DNA of 7,663 nucleotides, from positions 1-7,663 of the forward strand of contig JBMSKF010000023.1 in NCBI GenBank assembly GCA_049419605.1, given 5' to 3'. Under the pieces are notes generated by a model. It was not told the DNA's origin and did not search any database. It was given only the letters and a program-made list of their open reading frames with translations. Positions within the stretch are counted from its first letter, which is position 1. Every line of letters starts with the position of its first letter. Source of the stretch: UBA970 sp049419605. GTDB taxonomy: Bacteria; Bacillota_I; Bacilli_A; RFN20; CAG-826. A program made the translations under genes and the position numbers. This document shows positions 1 through 7,282 of this stretch, piece after piece.

Positions 1-1260
1 TGGGTTTCTAGAAGCCGTCAGTATGTGAATTTATTACAACAAATGGTGGATGCTGAGTTCACTCCGATGACCGGGATTCCTGTTCGGATTCAAATCAATC
101 CCAATGAAGAAAAACTGATACTTGCGAGTAGTGCCGGGAATCAACCTGATATTGCCATGGGAATTGCTGGATGGCGACCTTATGATTTTGCGATCCGCAA
201 TAATGTATATAATTTATCAACCTTTGAAGACTTTCGGGTCGTTTCGAATCGATTTTATCCTGGTTCTTTTATGCAGTTAATTTATCAGGATGGGGTTTAT
301 GGTTTACCAGAAACACAAAACTTTTATTTATTATTTTATCGCCAGGACATTATGAATCGATTACAGCTTGACGTTCCTTCGACTTGGGACGATGTCATCA
401 GTATGCTTCCAGAACTACAACGATTTGGAATGAATTTTTATTCTATGCTTTCAAGCACGAATGCATTTAAGGCATTTGTGTTAACCATGCCATTTATTCG
501 CCAATTCAATGGAAGAATCTTTAGTGAAGATGGTTTATCTGCCGCTTATGATGATCCCAACACCATTGAAGCGTTAACGTTAATGACGGATTTATTTACC
601 ACGTATTCACTCCCTTTAGAAGTCGGTAGTTTTTATAATGAATTTCGATATGGTCGCTTACCGATAGGTATCGGGGATTTTGGCATGTATATATCCTTGC
701 TTCACGCTGCACCAGAAATTGCTGGATTATGGAATATTGCCCCCTTACCTGGTATTGAACAAAATGGTGTGGTTAATCGCTCATTTGATGGAAGTTCAAC
801 CTCAGCGATGATGTTTAAGAATACCGATAAACCGAATGAATCTTGGTCATTTTTAAAGTGGTGGACCTCGGCAAGTACTCAGCTCGATTATGCAGAAAAT
901 TTGATTGCCGCTTATGGTCCTGAGTATTTATGGAATTCTTCCAATCAAGAAGCCTTTGCCCAAATGTCATGGGATGAAGGTCATCGTCAAACCATCTTAA
1001 ATCAATGGCAATGGATTGATGACACCGCGAAAACGCCTGCATCATATATGGTTGAAAGAGAACTCTCCAATATTTGGAATAAAGTCGTGTTCCAAGGGGT
1101 GAATTTAAGAACGGCCATTGAGGATTCGCTCATCATTGCCAATAAAGAAATTAGAAGAAAGATGGTTGAATTTCGCTTCATTGATCAACAGGGCAATTCC
1201 TTGAAACCTTATATATTACCTACGAAGGAAACGATTTCAGATTGGATTGGCACAGCATGA
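1..1260 (+). CDS. Extracellular sugar-binding protein of an ABC importer (5' end cut off)
   Basis: This is the C-terminal 419 residues of a carbohydrate solute-binding protein, which captures a sugar outside the membrane and hands it to the permeases that follow. The frame is open to the left edge (first codon TGG at 1), so the real start, signal peptide and any lipobox cysteine lie outside; the GTG at 25 is only an internal codon. Family-typical signs are the FTPMTGIPV strand near the visible N-terminus, DGVYGLPETQNFYLLFYRQDIM followed by a VPSTWDD segment, an aromatic-rich ligand-cleft region, and a C-terminal helix with NKEIRRKMVEF. The text before the first strand (SRQYVNLLQQMVDAEF) is not signal-peptide-like, so the full protein probably carries an extra N-terminal part, as I recall for long Paenibacillus-type binding proteins. 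The ligand cannot be read from sequence. The TGA stop overlaps the next gene's ATG. Confidence 0.9.
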   Translation, partial: WVSRSRQYVNLLQQMVDAEFTPMTGIPVRIQINPNEEKLILASSAGNQPDIAMGIAGWRPYDFAIRNNVYNLSTFEDFRVVSNRFYPGSFMQLIYQDGVYGLPETQNFYLLFYRQDIMNRLQLDVPSTWDDVISMLPELQRFGMNFYSMLSSTNAFKAFVLTMPFIRQFNGRIFSEDGLSAAYDDPNTIEALTLMTDLFTTYSLPLEVGSFYNEFRYGRLPIGIGDFGMYISLLHAAPEIAGLWNIAPLPGIEQNGVVNRSFDGSSTSAMMFKNTDKPNESWSFLKWWTSASTQLDYAENLIAAYGPEYLWNSSNQEAFAQMSWDEGHRQTILNQWQWIDDTAKTPASYMVERELSNIWNKVVFQGVNLRTAIEDSLIIANKEIRRKMVEFRFIDQQGNSLKPYILPTKETISDWIGTA

Positions 1261-2165
1261 CCATCAAGTTTCCAATAAAAAAATATCGCGACAATCGAAC
1301 CGGTACCCTTTTCGTTTTGCCCTATGTTTTAGCGTTTTTAATTTTCATCACCATTCCAGTGGTGATGGGGATGGTTTTATCTTTCACCTATTTTAACTTG
1401 TTAGACATGCCTCGGTGGATCGGTTTAACGAACTTTATCACCATCTTTACTGCAGATAGTGCATTCATGCAACAAATCGTTCCCAATACAATTACTTTTG
1501 CAGTTGTGGTCGGTCCAGTGGGTTATTTGCTTGGTTTCTTTCTTGCGTGGTTACTTGCACAAATTCCGCATCGGTTAAGAACGATTTTAACGTTGGTTAT
1601 TTATTCTCCATCGTTAACCGCGGGGGTTGCGATGGCGGTGATGTGGCGTATTATTTTTTCGGGAGATGAAGCTGGCTATTTAAATGCCATCTTATTAAGT
1701 CTTAATCTCATAGATTCCCCTATTCAATGGTTAGCGAATCCTGACTATTTAATGACGATTATGATTATTGTGACCCTGTGGAGTAGCATGGGGATTGGTT
1801 TCCTTGCGATGCTAGCAGGTGTATTAAATATTAATCCTGAATTATTTGAAGCGGCTTATGTGGATGGGATGACGAGTAAACTACAAGAAATTTTTTATAT
1901 CACCATTCCCTCAATGAAACCACAAATGTTATTTGGTGCGGTGATGTCATTGGTTGCCACCTTTAATGCAGGATCGATTGGCGTTTTATTATCTGGACAA
2001 AATCCAACCCCGCAAAATGCCGGGCAATTGATCGTCACGCATATCGATGATTATGGGTTTATTCGCTTTGATATGGGTTATGCTGCTGCTTTATCGATGG
2101 TCCTTCTGGTGATGGTTTATGTATTTAGTAAGGTTGCCTACAAATTGTTTGGAGAAAAAGACTAA
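1257..2165 (+). CDS. Sugar ABC transporter permease, MalF/UgpA type
   Basis: Integral membrane permease that forms half of the translocation channel of a carbohydrate importer. The 302-residue product has six hydrophobic segments, the first being the typical TGTLFVLPYVLAFLIF stretch after a basic N-terminus. The cytoplasmic EAA loop that docks the ATPase is intact: EAAYVDG starts near residue 198 and is followed by YITIPSMKP. This is normal length for the family. I chose the ATG at 1257 because it makes an ATGA overlap with the binding-protein stop. A TTG at 1242 in the same frame would add five residues and lies 11 bases after a GAAGGAA stretch (1224-1230), so that start is a real alternative. 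Its partner is the MalG-type permease just downstream. Confidence 0.93.
   Translation: MTIKFPIKKYRDNRTGTLFVLPYVLAFLIFITIPVVMGMVLSFTYFNLLDMPRWIGLTNFITIFTADSAFMQQIVPNTITFAVVVGPVGYLLGFFLAWLLAQIPHRLRTILTLVIYSPSLTAGVAMAVMWRIIFSGDEAGYLNAILLSLNLIDSPIQWLANPDYLMTIMIIVTLWSSMGIGFLAMLAGVLNINPELFEAAYVDGMTSKLQEIFYITIPSMKPQMLFGAVMSLVATFNAGSIGVLLSGQNPTPQNAGQLIVTHIDDYGFIRFDMGYAAALSMVLLVMVYVFSKVAYKLFGEKD
2151..2155 (+). promoter_or_regulatory. Ribosome binding site of the MalG-type permease
   Basis: GGAGA lies inside the last codons of the upstream permease, nine bases before the ATG at 2165. It supports that ATG as the start, at a TAATG junction where stop and start share one base. Confidence 0.7.
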
Positions 2166-3037
2166 TGGCAAGTTATTTTGGAACTAAAATGAATCCCAAA
2201 CACTTCCATGTTTCACAATGGCGTTTTTTAATAATCCTTATTCCTGTTGCCATCTTTATGGGATTACCCATTGTCTATATTTTCAATCATGCCTTTAAAC
2301 CCTTGGTAGAGTTATTTGAATGGCCTCCAAGATTCTTTGTGCAAAATCCAACCTTTGATAATTTTATCGATTTGTTTGCGGTGACCTCTTCCACCGGCAT
2401 TCCCATGTCACGTTACTTATTCAACAGTATTGTGATTACGGCCTTTACCGTTTTTGCTTCGATTATCATTGGTTCACTTGCTGGTTTTGCATTATCGAAA
2501 CTAGAATTTCGTTTTAAAAATACATTAATGTGGGTGAATAATATTGCCATCATGTTTGTAGGCGCATCGGTATCTATTCCCCGGTATTTGGTGATTGAAA
2601 ATTTAGGATTAATTGATAGTTTTTGGGTGCATATCATCCCTGGTTTGGCTATCCCTGTTGGTTTATTTTTAATCAAACAATTTATAGATCAAATCCCTAA
2701 AGATTTATTAGAAGCCAGTCGCGTGGATGGCGCCAATAATTTTCAAATTTATTGGCATATCATCTTGCCTTTAATCAAACCCGCGTTAGCGACCATCGCT
2801 ATTGTTGCTTTCCAAGGTGTTTGGAATAATACCGAAGTCTCCAATTTATTTATCAATGATGAAAGTTTAAAAACCTTTGCGTTCTATATGGCTACCTTAA
2901 CCACAACTGGGAATACAGTTGCAGGTCAAGGTATGGCAGCGGCTGCAAGTTTGATTATGTTTATTCCTAATTTATTGATTTTTGTTATTTTACAAAAGAA
3001 TGTGATGAACACGATGATTCACTCGGGGATTAAATGA
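2165..3037 (+). CDS. Carbohydrate ABC transporter permease, MalG/UgpE type
   Basis: Second channel subunit, pairing with the MalF-type permease encoded immediately upstream. The 290-residue product is of usual MalG length and has about six membrane spans, with the N-terminal span at residues 19-41 (FLIILIPVAIFMGLPIVYIF). The ATPase-docking loop reads EASRVDGAN from about residue 183, with HIILPLIKP after it; the EAA triplet is EAS here, a common substitution in this subfamily. The C-terminal part contains the FIPNLLIFVILQK segment typical of MalG-type permeases. The start is supported by GGAGA nine bases upstream. Its stop (TGA, 3035-3037) overlaps the next gene's ATG. No ATP-binding subunit is encoded in the window, so energy must come from an ATPase encoded elsewhere; shared MsmX-type ATPases are known to do this for several Bacillus sugar importers. 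Confidence 0.93.
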   Translation: MASYFGTKMNPKHFHVSQWRFLIILIPVAIFMGLPIVYIFNHAFKPLVELFEWPPRFFVQNPTFDNFIDLFAVTSSTGIPMSRYLFNSIVITAFTVFASIIIGSLAGFALSKLEFRFKNTLMWVNNIAIMFVGASVSIPRYLVIENLGLIDSFWVHIIPGLAIPVGLFLIKQFIDQIPKDLLEASRVDGANNFQIYWHIILPLIKPALATIAIVAFQGVWNNTEVSNLFINDESLKTFAFYMATLTTTGNTVAGQGMAAAASLIMFIPNLLIFVILQKNVMNTMIHSGIK

Positions 3038-5037
3038 TGAAACGTTGGGTCCTTTCAAGTGTATTAATCATGATTGGTTTGATGACGATGTCATCACCCT
3101 TATCGACCTACGGATTAACGCAACAATCTGCTCCTTACCCAACGTATACGATAGGTCCTAATGGTCGATGGGTTGAAACGCAAACCGCTTATGAACCGGC
3201 AGGTTATTTCGATATGGATTTAACTTTACGCCAACCAGAAGACATGATTCGAGTGGGTGAATATTTATATGTTGCCGATACGGGCAATCAACGAATTGTT
3301 CGGTTTCAGATGAGCACAGGTCAAGGGGAAGTCATCATTAGCGGATTGAATCAACCCACTGGATTATTTGTTAACGAAGAAGGCGATATCTATGTTGCCG
3401 ATAAAGGGGCTAAACGCATCTACCGTTACAATGCATCCTTTGAACTTGAGCAAACCTTTAATCGTCCTACAGAACCGATTTTTGGAGAAACCTCTCCCTT
3501 TGTACCCATGAAGGTGACCAGTGGTCCTCGCGGCATTTTATATGTCGTTGGCGAAGGTTCCACTGCTGGACTAATGCAAATCAATCAGGTTGGAGAATTT
3601 ATTGGTTTTTTTGGTACCAATACGACGACCTTTAGCTGGTTACAAACGCTCTCTAATTTTTTCGGTATCACCAGAGCGGCCAATATTCCCACCTCTCCAA
3701 CCAATGTGACCTTGGATGCGAAAGGGTCTGTTTATACCGTTTCCGCAACTTCCAACCAACAAATTAAAAAGTTTAATATTGCTTCCCAAACTATTTTATC
3801 CATGACCCAAGAGCAGGCGCCGGTCAGTATTCATATCAATGATTTCGATAACATATTTACCATCAGTCAAGACGGCATCATTACCGAATATGATAGTTAT
3901 GGAAATTTAATCTTCTCATTTGGCGGATTGGATACAGGAAATCGAATTTCTGGATTATATGTCAATCCCGTGGACGTTCTTACCGATGAAGACCATAACC
4001 TTTGGGTCCTAGATAAAGGCACAGGTTTTATTCAATTACTCCAGCGTTCTGAATTTGCTTCCCTCGTGCATCAAGGACTGATCAATTTCAAAGAAGGAAT
4101 ATATTCTTTATCGCAATGGGAAAATGTCTTGCGGATGAATAGTATGTTTGCTCTAGCGAATGGGGCCCTTGCTAGAGGTCATTATCGCTTACAAGCTTAT
4201 GAAGAAGCCTTGCAGTATTATGCAATAGCGTTTGATCGAGCTGGTTTTTCTGAAGCATTTTGGCAGTTACGATATACCTGGTTGGAACTGAACTTGAGTT
4301 GGGTTCTCATTGGTGTGGTCGTGTTTTTTGTTTTACGACAATTGATGCAGATGCTACAAAAACGATTGATGGTAACCGACTTTGCTCAATCATGGATGCA
4401 GCGACCAGTGATTCAACAATTCAATCGAGATTATCGTTTAACGAAACATGTTTTATTCCATCCTTTAGATACCTATCAAGATATTAAGCATCTAAAATAT
4501 AGTTCTTGGTGGATGGCATCAGTGATTTATGGTCTCTTACTCTTCGTAAGTGTCTTTGAAATTTATGCGACAGGTTTTATTTTCCAATCGGTCAATCTTA
4601 ATGAATTTAACCTTTTGGTTTATACATTAACTTTTTTAGGAGCGATTGGCTTATTCGTGTTTAGTAATTATTTAGTGGCCACGATTACCAACGGTGAAGG
4701 TTTTTTCAAAGATGTATACCTTGCGACTGCCCACGCACTGATTCCTTATTTAATCTTGACGCCCATTCTCGCTCTCGTTTCCAATGTTTTAACCTATAAC
4801 GAAGCTATTGTCTATCAATTACTGGATGGATTACGACTGCTTTGGCCAGGGTTACTGATCATTTTGATGATCAAAGAAATCCATAACTATGATGTCAAAG
4901 GGTTAATCCAAAATGTATTCCTCACACTCTTCACCATGATGATGCTCATTTTAATTGGGTTATTACTTTATGCATTAGGAGCCCAAGTCATCAACTATCT
5001 TGAAAGTATTATTCAGGAGGTTATCCTCCGTGGTTAA
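3034..5037 (+). CDS. NHL beta-propeller, TPR-like and YIP1-domain membrane protein
   Basis: Multidomain membrane protein of 667 residues with unknown function. Domains in order: signal peptide (1-28, basic start MMKRW and hydrophobic core); an NHL-like propeller (about 60-345) with clear blades at QPEDMIRVGEYLYVADTGNQRI (from residue 67), QPTGLFVNEEGDIYVADKG (from 107) and a last blade at about 307-340 (VDVLTDEDHNLWVLDKG); a TPR-like helical pair (about 363-420, LQAYEEALQYYAIAF); a membrane span (423-441) followed by a basic stretch, which places the next 50 residues in the cytoplasm; then a YIP1-type domain from HPLDTYQDIK (476-485) with five spans ending near 653. The propeller should therefore face outwards. 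ATG 3034 or ATG 3037 could be the start; GGGGA at 3025-3029 fits the second slightly better. Its place between importer and DUF5696 genes suggests a scaffold or sensing role in glycan uptake, which is inference. Confidence 0.85.
   Translation: MMKRWVLSSVLIMIGLMTMSSPLSTYGLTQQSAPYPTYTIGPNGRWVETQTAYEPAGYFDMDLTLRQPEDMIRVGEYLYVADTGNQRIVRFQMSTGQGEVIISGLNQPTGLFVNEEGDIYVADKGAKRIYRYNASFELEQTFNRPTEPIFGETSPFVPMKVTSGPRGILYVVGEGSTAGLMQINQVGEFIGFFGTNTTTFSWLQTLSNFFGITRAANIPTSPTNVTLDAKGSVYTVSATSNQQIKKFNIASQTILSMTQEQAPVSIHINDFDNIFTISQDGIITEYDSYGNLIFSFGGLDTGNRISGLYVNPVDVLTDEDHNLWVLDKGTGFIQLLQRSEFASLVHQGLINFKEGIYSLSQWENVLRMNSMFALANGALARGHYRLQAYEEALQYYAIAFDRAGFSEAFWQLRYTWLELNLSWVLIGVVVFFVLRQLMQMLQKRLMVTDFAQSWMQRPVIQQFNRDYRLTKHVLFHPLDTYQDIKHLKYSSWWMASVIYGLLLFVSVFEIYATGFIFQSVNLNEFNLLVYTLTFLGAIGLFVFSNYLVATITNGEGFFKDVYLATAHALIPYLILTPILALVSNVLTYNEAIVYQLLDGLRLLWPGLLIILMIKEIHNYDVKGLIQNVFLTLFTMMMLILIGLLLYALGAQVINYLESIIQEVILRG
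5015..5029 (+). promoter_or_regulatory. Shine-Dalgarno site folded into a short hairpin, DUF5696 gene
   Basis: A perfect AGGAGG (5015-5020) lies nine bases before the GTG at 5030 and decides that start. GGAGG (5016-5020) can pair with CCTCC (5025-5029) across a TTAT loop, giving five G-C/A-T pairs that would hide the ribosome site. The upstream gene is translated through this region until its stop at 5037, so a ribosome finishing it would open the hairpin. The pairing is seen in the sequence; the coupling is inferred. Confidence 0.65.
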
Positions 5038-7282
5038 ATTCATGAAATGGTTTTTACCGATTGGTTTTACGTCGATGTTGTTATTCCCAGTTTTACATAC
5101 GCCTTTACCAGTGAATGATCCGCAACTTAATACCGTTTCACAAGCGCCATCAAGAAGTGCATTAAAATCAAATCGATACACGCAACCAGAACCTGATTTT
5201 GTTCCTGTTGCATCCAATCCTTTTGCCAATCTTGAGGGTTATACGTATCGCGCAACTTTTGGTGCCTATGCTTTTTATGACTTAGAAACGGATGCAAGTT
5301 TCCGGGTGCTACATTTAGAAACGGGTTATATCTGGGCATCTACGGTGGATTATGATTATACCCTTGAGGAAAATTCTCCCTTAGCGGATGAAGGCGATTT
5401 AGGCTTGAATTTATTTTGGCAAAGTAAATTAAAATCCCCATTCTTCGTCACTTATTATCAAGGCCTTAATTTAAGGGATGAGCATGCTTTGCAACATCAC
5501 TTATCGCGATTAACCATGACGCGGGTGAATGAAAATAACAGCATTGGTTTTGATGTTGACGTTTTCTTATTCCTATCAAAAATTAGTTTCACTTTCTCCG
5601 TTCGATTTGATGCATCGGGAGTCAAAGTCTTCTTACCATTTGAAAGTATCCATGAAGGTGGGGACTTCCGCTTATCGAGTATTGCGTTATACCCAATGTT
5701 AGGGGCAACCAAACGTCTACGGACACCAGGATATGTCGTCATCCCAGATGGTGTCGGTGCCTTAATTCGGTATAGTGATAATCCTGATATTGGAGTTTAT
5801 AGTAAACGTTTTTATGGGAATGATTTAGGATTAAATTTACAATCCTATGAACAACCCTTATTTGCCAATATGTTTGGTTTAGTTCACGGGCACCAACAAC
5901 ATGCGATGTTAGGAATAATCGAAGAGGGTGCTGCTCATGGTATTCTCAATCACTTTGGATCCCAAGTGTTTTTAGATTTCAATTTTACGTATGTCACCTT
6001 TGCTTATCGCACGACGTATTTGCAATATTTAAATCAAGCTAAAACAAGTAGTGTTAACTTGTTACAATCACAACCTTCCGCATTTGATATTCAGTTGCAA
6101 TACCAATTCTTACAAGACCAAGACGCGACTTATGTTGGCGTAGCCAACGCTTACGCCGCTCATCGCTTTGCAGGAGAAGACTTCAACCAAGATGACCTAG
6201 CGACATTACCCATGCATTTCGATGTGCTGGGTTTAGAAACCAAACCAGGATTATTCACAAGAGAAAAAGTGGTGATGACGAACATTCAACAATTAGGTGC
6301 CATGATTGAAGATATAGCTACAATCACCAATAACGCCTCTATCCAATACCTAGGATGGCAAGAGGGAGGTTATAGTTTAACTGCACCTCAATTTGAAAAA
6401 GTGGATTCAAGTTTAGGTACTTTAACTTCCTTACAATCCCTTCATGAGAACCTACCCAACGGCATTCAACTCAAACTTGCCATTGATCCTTATCGAGCTT
6501 ATATCAATGGTCGTGGTTATCAAAATCAAGATATTGCGCAATCGATTGGTCAAGAATTTTTAAGAACAGGAGATTACTATCATTTATCAAGTCAAGCTGG
6601 TACTTCACGATTAGAACGAATTCGTTCGACCATTGAGGAATGGGGATTGACTGGCTTGGCTATTGAATCGGTGGGTGATCACCTCTACTCCAATTTTTCT
6701 CAGCAAGGGATGAGTAAGGCTGCCATGGTCAAAACAACCGCACAACGAATGCATGCTGAAGATGCAGTATATCGCCCGATGAGTTATGCCTGGGATGCGC
6801 ATACTTTGTTAGATTTACCGATGTATTCAAGTGAACAAGCTCGACTTACCGATACAGTCCCGTTAATTCCGTATATGATTGCCGGACGTCGAATCGGTTT
6901 TGGTCGCGCAGGAAATTTCTTTTCCAACACGACCAATGAATTATTAAGAATGATTGATTATCATTTATATCCTGCTTTCTTTGTCACCGAAGCAAGTGCC
7001 TACCAATTAATTGATACGCCATCAGAACATATTTTTACCTCTCGTTATCAAGATTGGCAGCCTGAAATACAACGGCAATATGATTTTATTGCCGATGCTT
7101 TACAAGCCGTTTTAGGTCATTATGTTGTGGCTAGAGAAGTAGTTTCATTAGGCGTCGTGAAGGTAAGCTACGACCACGGGATCAACCTTTATATCAACTA
7201 TAGTGGAGACCCTTTTGTAAGCGAGGATGTCACGGTTGAGCCGATGAATTTTACATGGATTGAGGCTGGAAATCATGATTAA
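5030..7282 (+). CDS. Exported DUF5696-type protein, possible glycoside hydrolase-like
   Basis: Large secreted or membrane-anchored protein of 750 residues whose function is not established. GTG 5030 is chosen because AGGAGG lies nine bases upstream; TTG 5000 and ATG 5042 are less well placed. A hydrophobic stretch at residues 7-22 is a signal peptide or anchor, with no lipobox cysteine. The rest reads as a beta-rich N-terminal half with GYVVIPDGVGALIRY (234-248) and YSKRFYG (257-263), then an alpha/beta half from about 405 with LGWQEGGY (441-448) and IESVGDHLYS (545-554), and a terminal beta strand pair VSYDHGINLYINYSGDP (from 712). I recognise these as DUF5696 hallmarks from memory. A beta-sandwich plus barrel with a closing beta domain resembles GH101-like glycosidases, so E546 or D550 might be catalytic, but this is a fold-level guess. 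Lying between two permease sets, it probably handles the transported glycan outside the cell. Confidence 0.75.
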   Translation: MVKFMKWFLPIGFTSMLLFPVLHTPLPVNDPQLNTVSQAPSRSALKSNRYTQPEPDFVPVASNPFANLEGYTYRATFGAYAFYDLETDASFRVLHLETGYIWASTVDYDYTLEENSPLADEGDLGLNLFWQSKLKSPFFVTYYQGLNLRDEHALQHHLSRLTMTRVNENNSIGFDVDVFLFLSKISFTFSVRFDASGVKVFLPFESIHEGGDFRLSSIALYPMLGATKRLRTPGYVVIPDGVGALIRYSDNPDIGVYSKRFYGNDLGLNLQSYEQPLFANMFGLVHGHQQHAMLGIIEEGAAHGILNHFGSQVFLDFNFTYVTFAYRTTYLQYLNQAKTSSVNLLQSQPSAFDIQLQYQFLQDQDATYVGVANAYAAHRFAGEDFNQDDLATLPMHFDVLGLETKPGLFTREKVVMTNIQQLGAMIEDIATITNNASIQYLGWQEGGYSLTAPQFEKVDSSLGTLTSLQSLHENLPNGIQLKLAIDPYRAYINGRGYQNQDIAQSIGQEFLRTGDYYHLSSQAGTSRLERIRSTIEEWGLTGLAIESVGDHLYSNFSQQGMSKAAMVKTTAQRMHAEDAVYRPMSYAWDAHTLLDLPMYSSEQARLTDTVPLIPYMIAGRRIGFGRAGNFFSNTTNELLRMIDYHLYPAFFVTEASAYQLIDTPSEHIFTSRYQDWQPEIQRQYDFIADALQAVLGHYVVAREVVSLGVVKVSYDHGINLYINYSGDPFVSEDVTVEPMNFTWIEAGNHD

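Noticed and set aside
815..1045. Minus-strand reading frame of 76 codons inside the binding-protein gene
   Set aside because: It lies entirely within a well-supported gene, has no recognisable protein features and no evident ribosome site.
2413..2676. Minus-strand reading frame of 87 codons inside the MalG-type permease
   Set aside because: Opposite-strand shadow of a conserved membrane protein; its sequence resembles no family I know.
4260..4487. Plus-strand, out-of-frame reading frame of 75 codons in the propeller-YIP1 gene
   Set aside because: The main frame here encodes the membrane span and cytoplasmic linker that fit the domain layout; the alternative frame has no support.
5000..5029. 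TTG at 5000 as start of the DUF5696 gene
   Set aside because: It has no good ribosome site, whereas GTG 5030 lies nine bases after a perfect AGGAGG and gives a normal signal-peptide start.
4975..5339. Two minus-strand reading frames across the 4/5 junction and the start of the DUF5696 gene
   Set aside because: They are antisense to two coding regions and lack start signals or recognisable motifs.
5497..5742. Minus-strand reading frame inside the DUF5696 gene, and a similar one at 6611-6802
   Set aside because: Both are antisense to conserved parts of the DUF5696 protein and show no independent coding signs.
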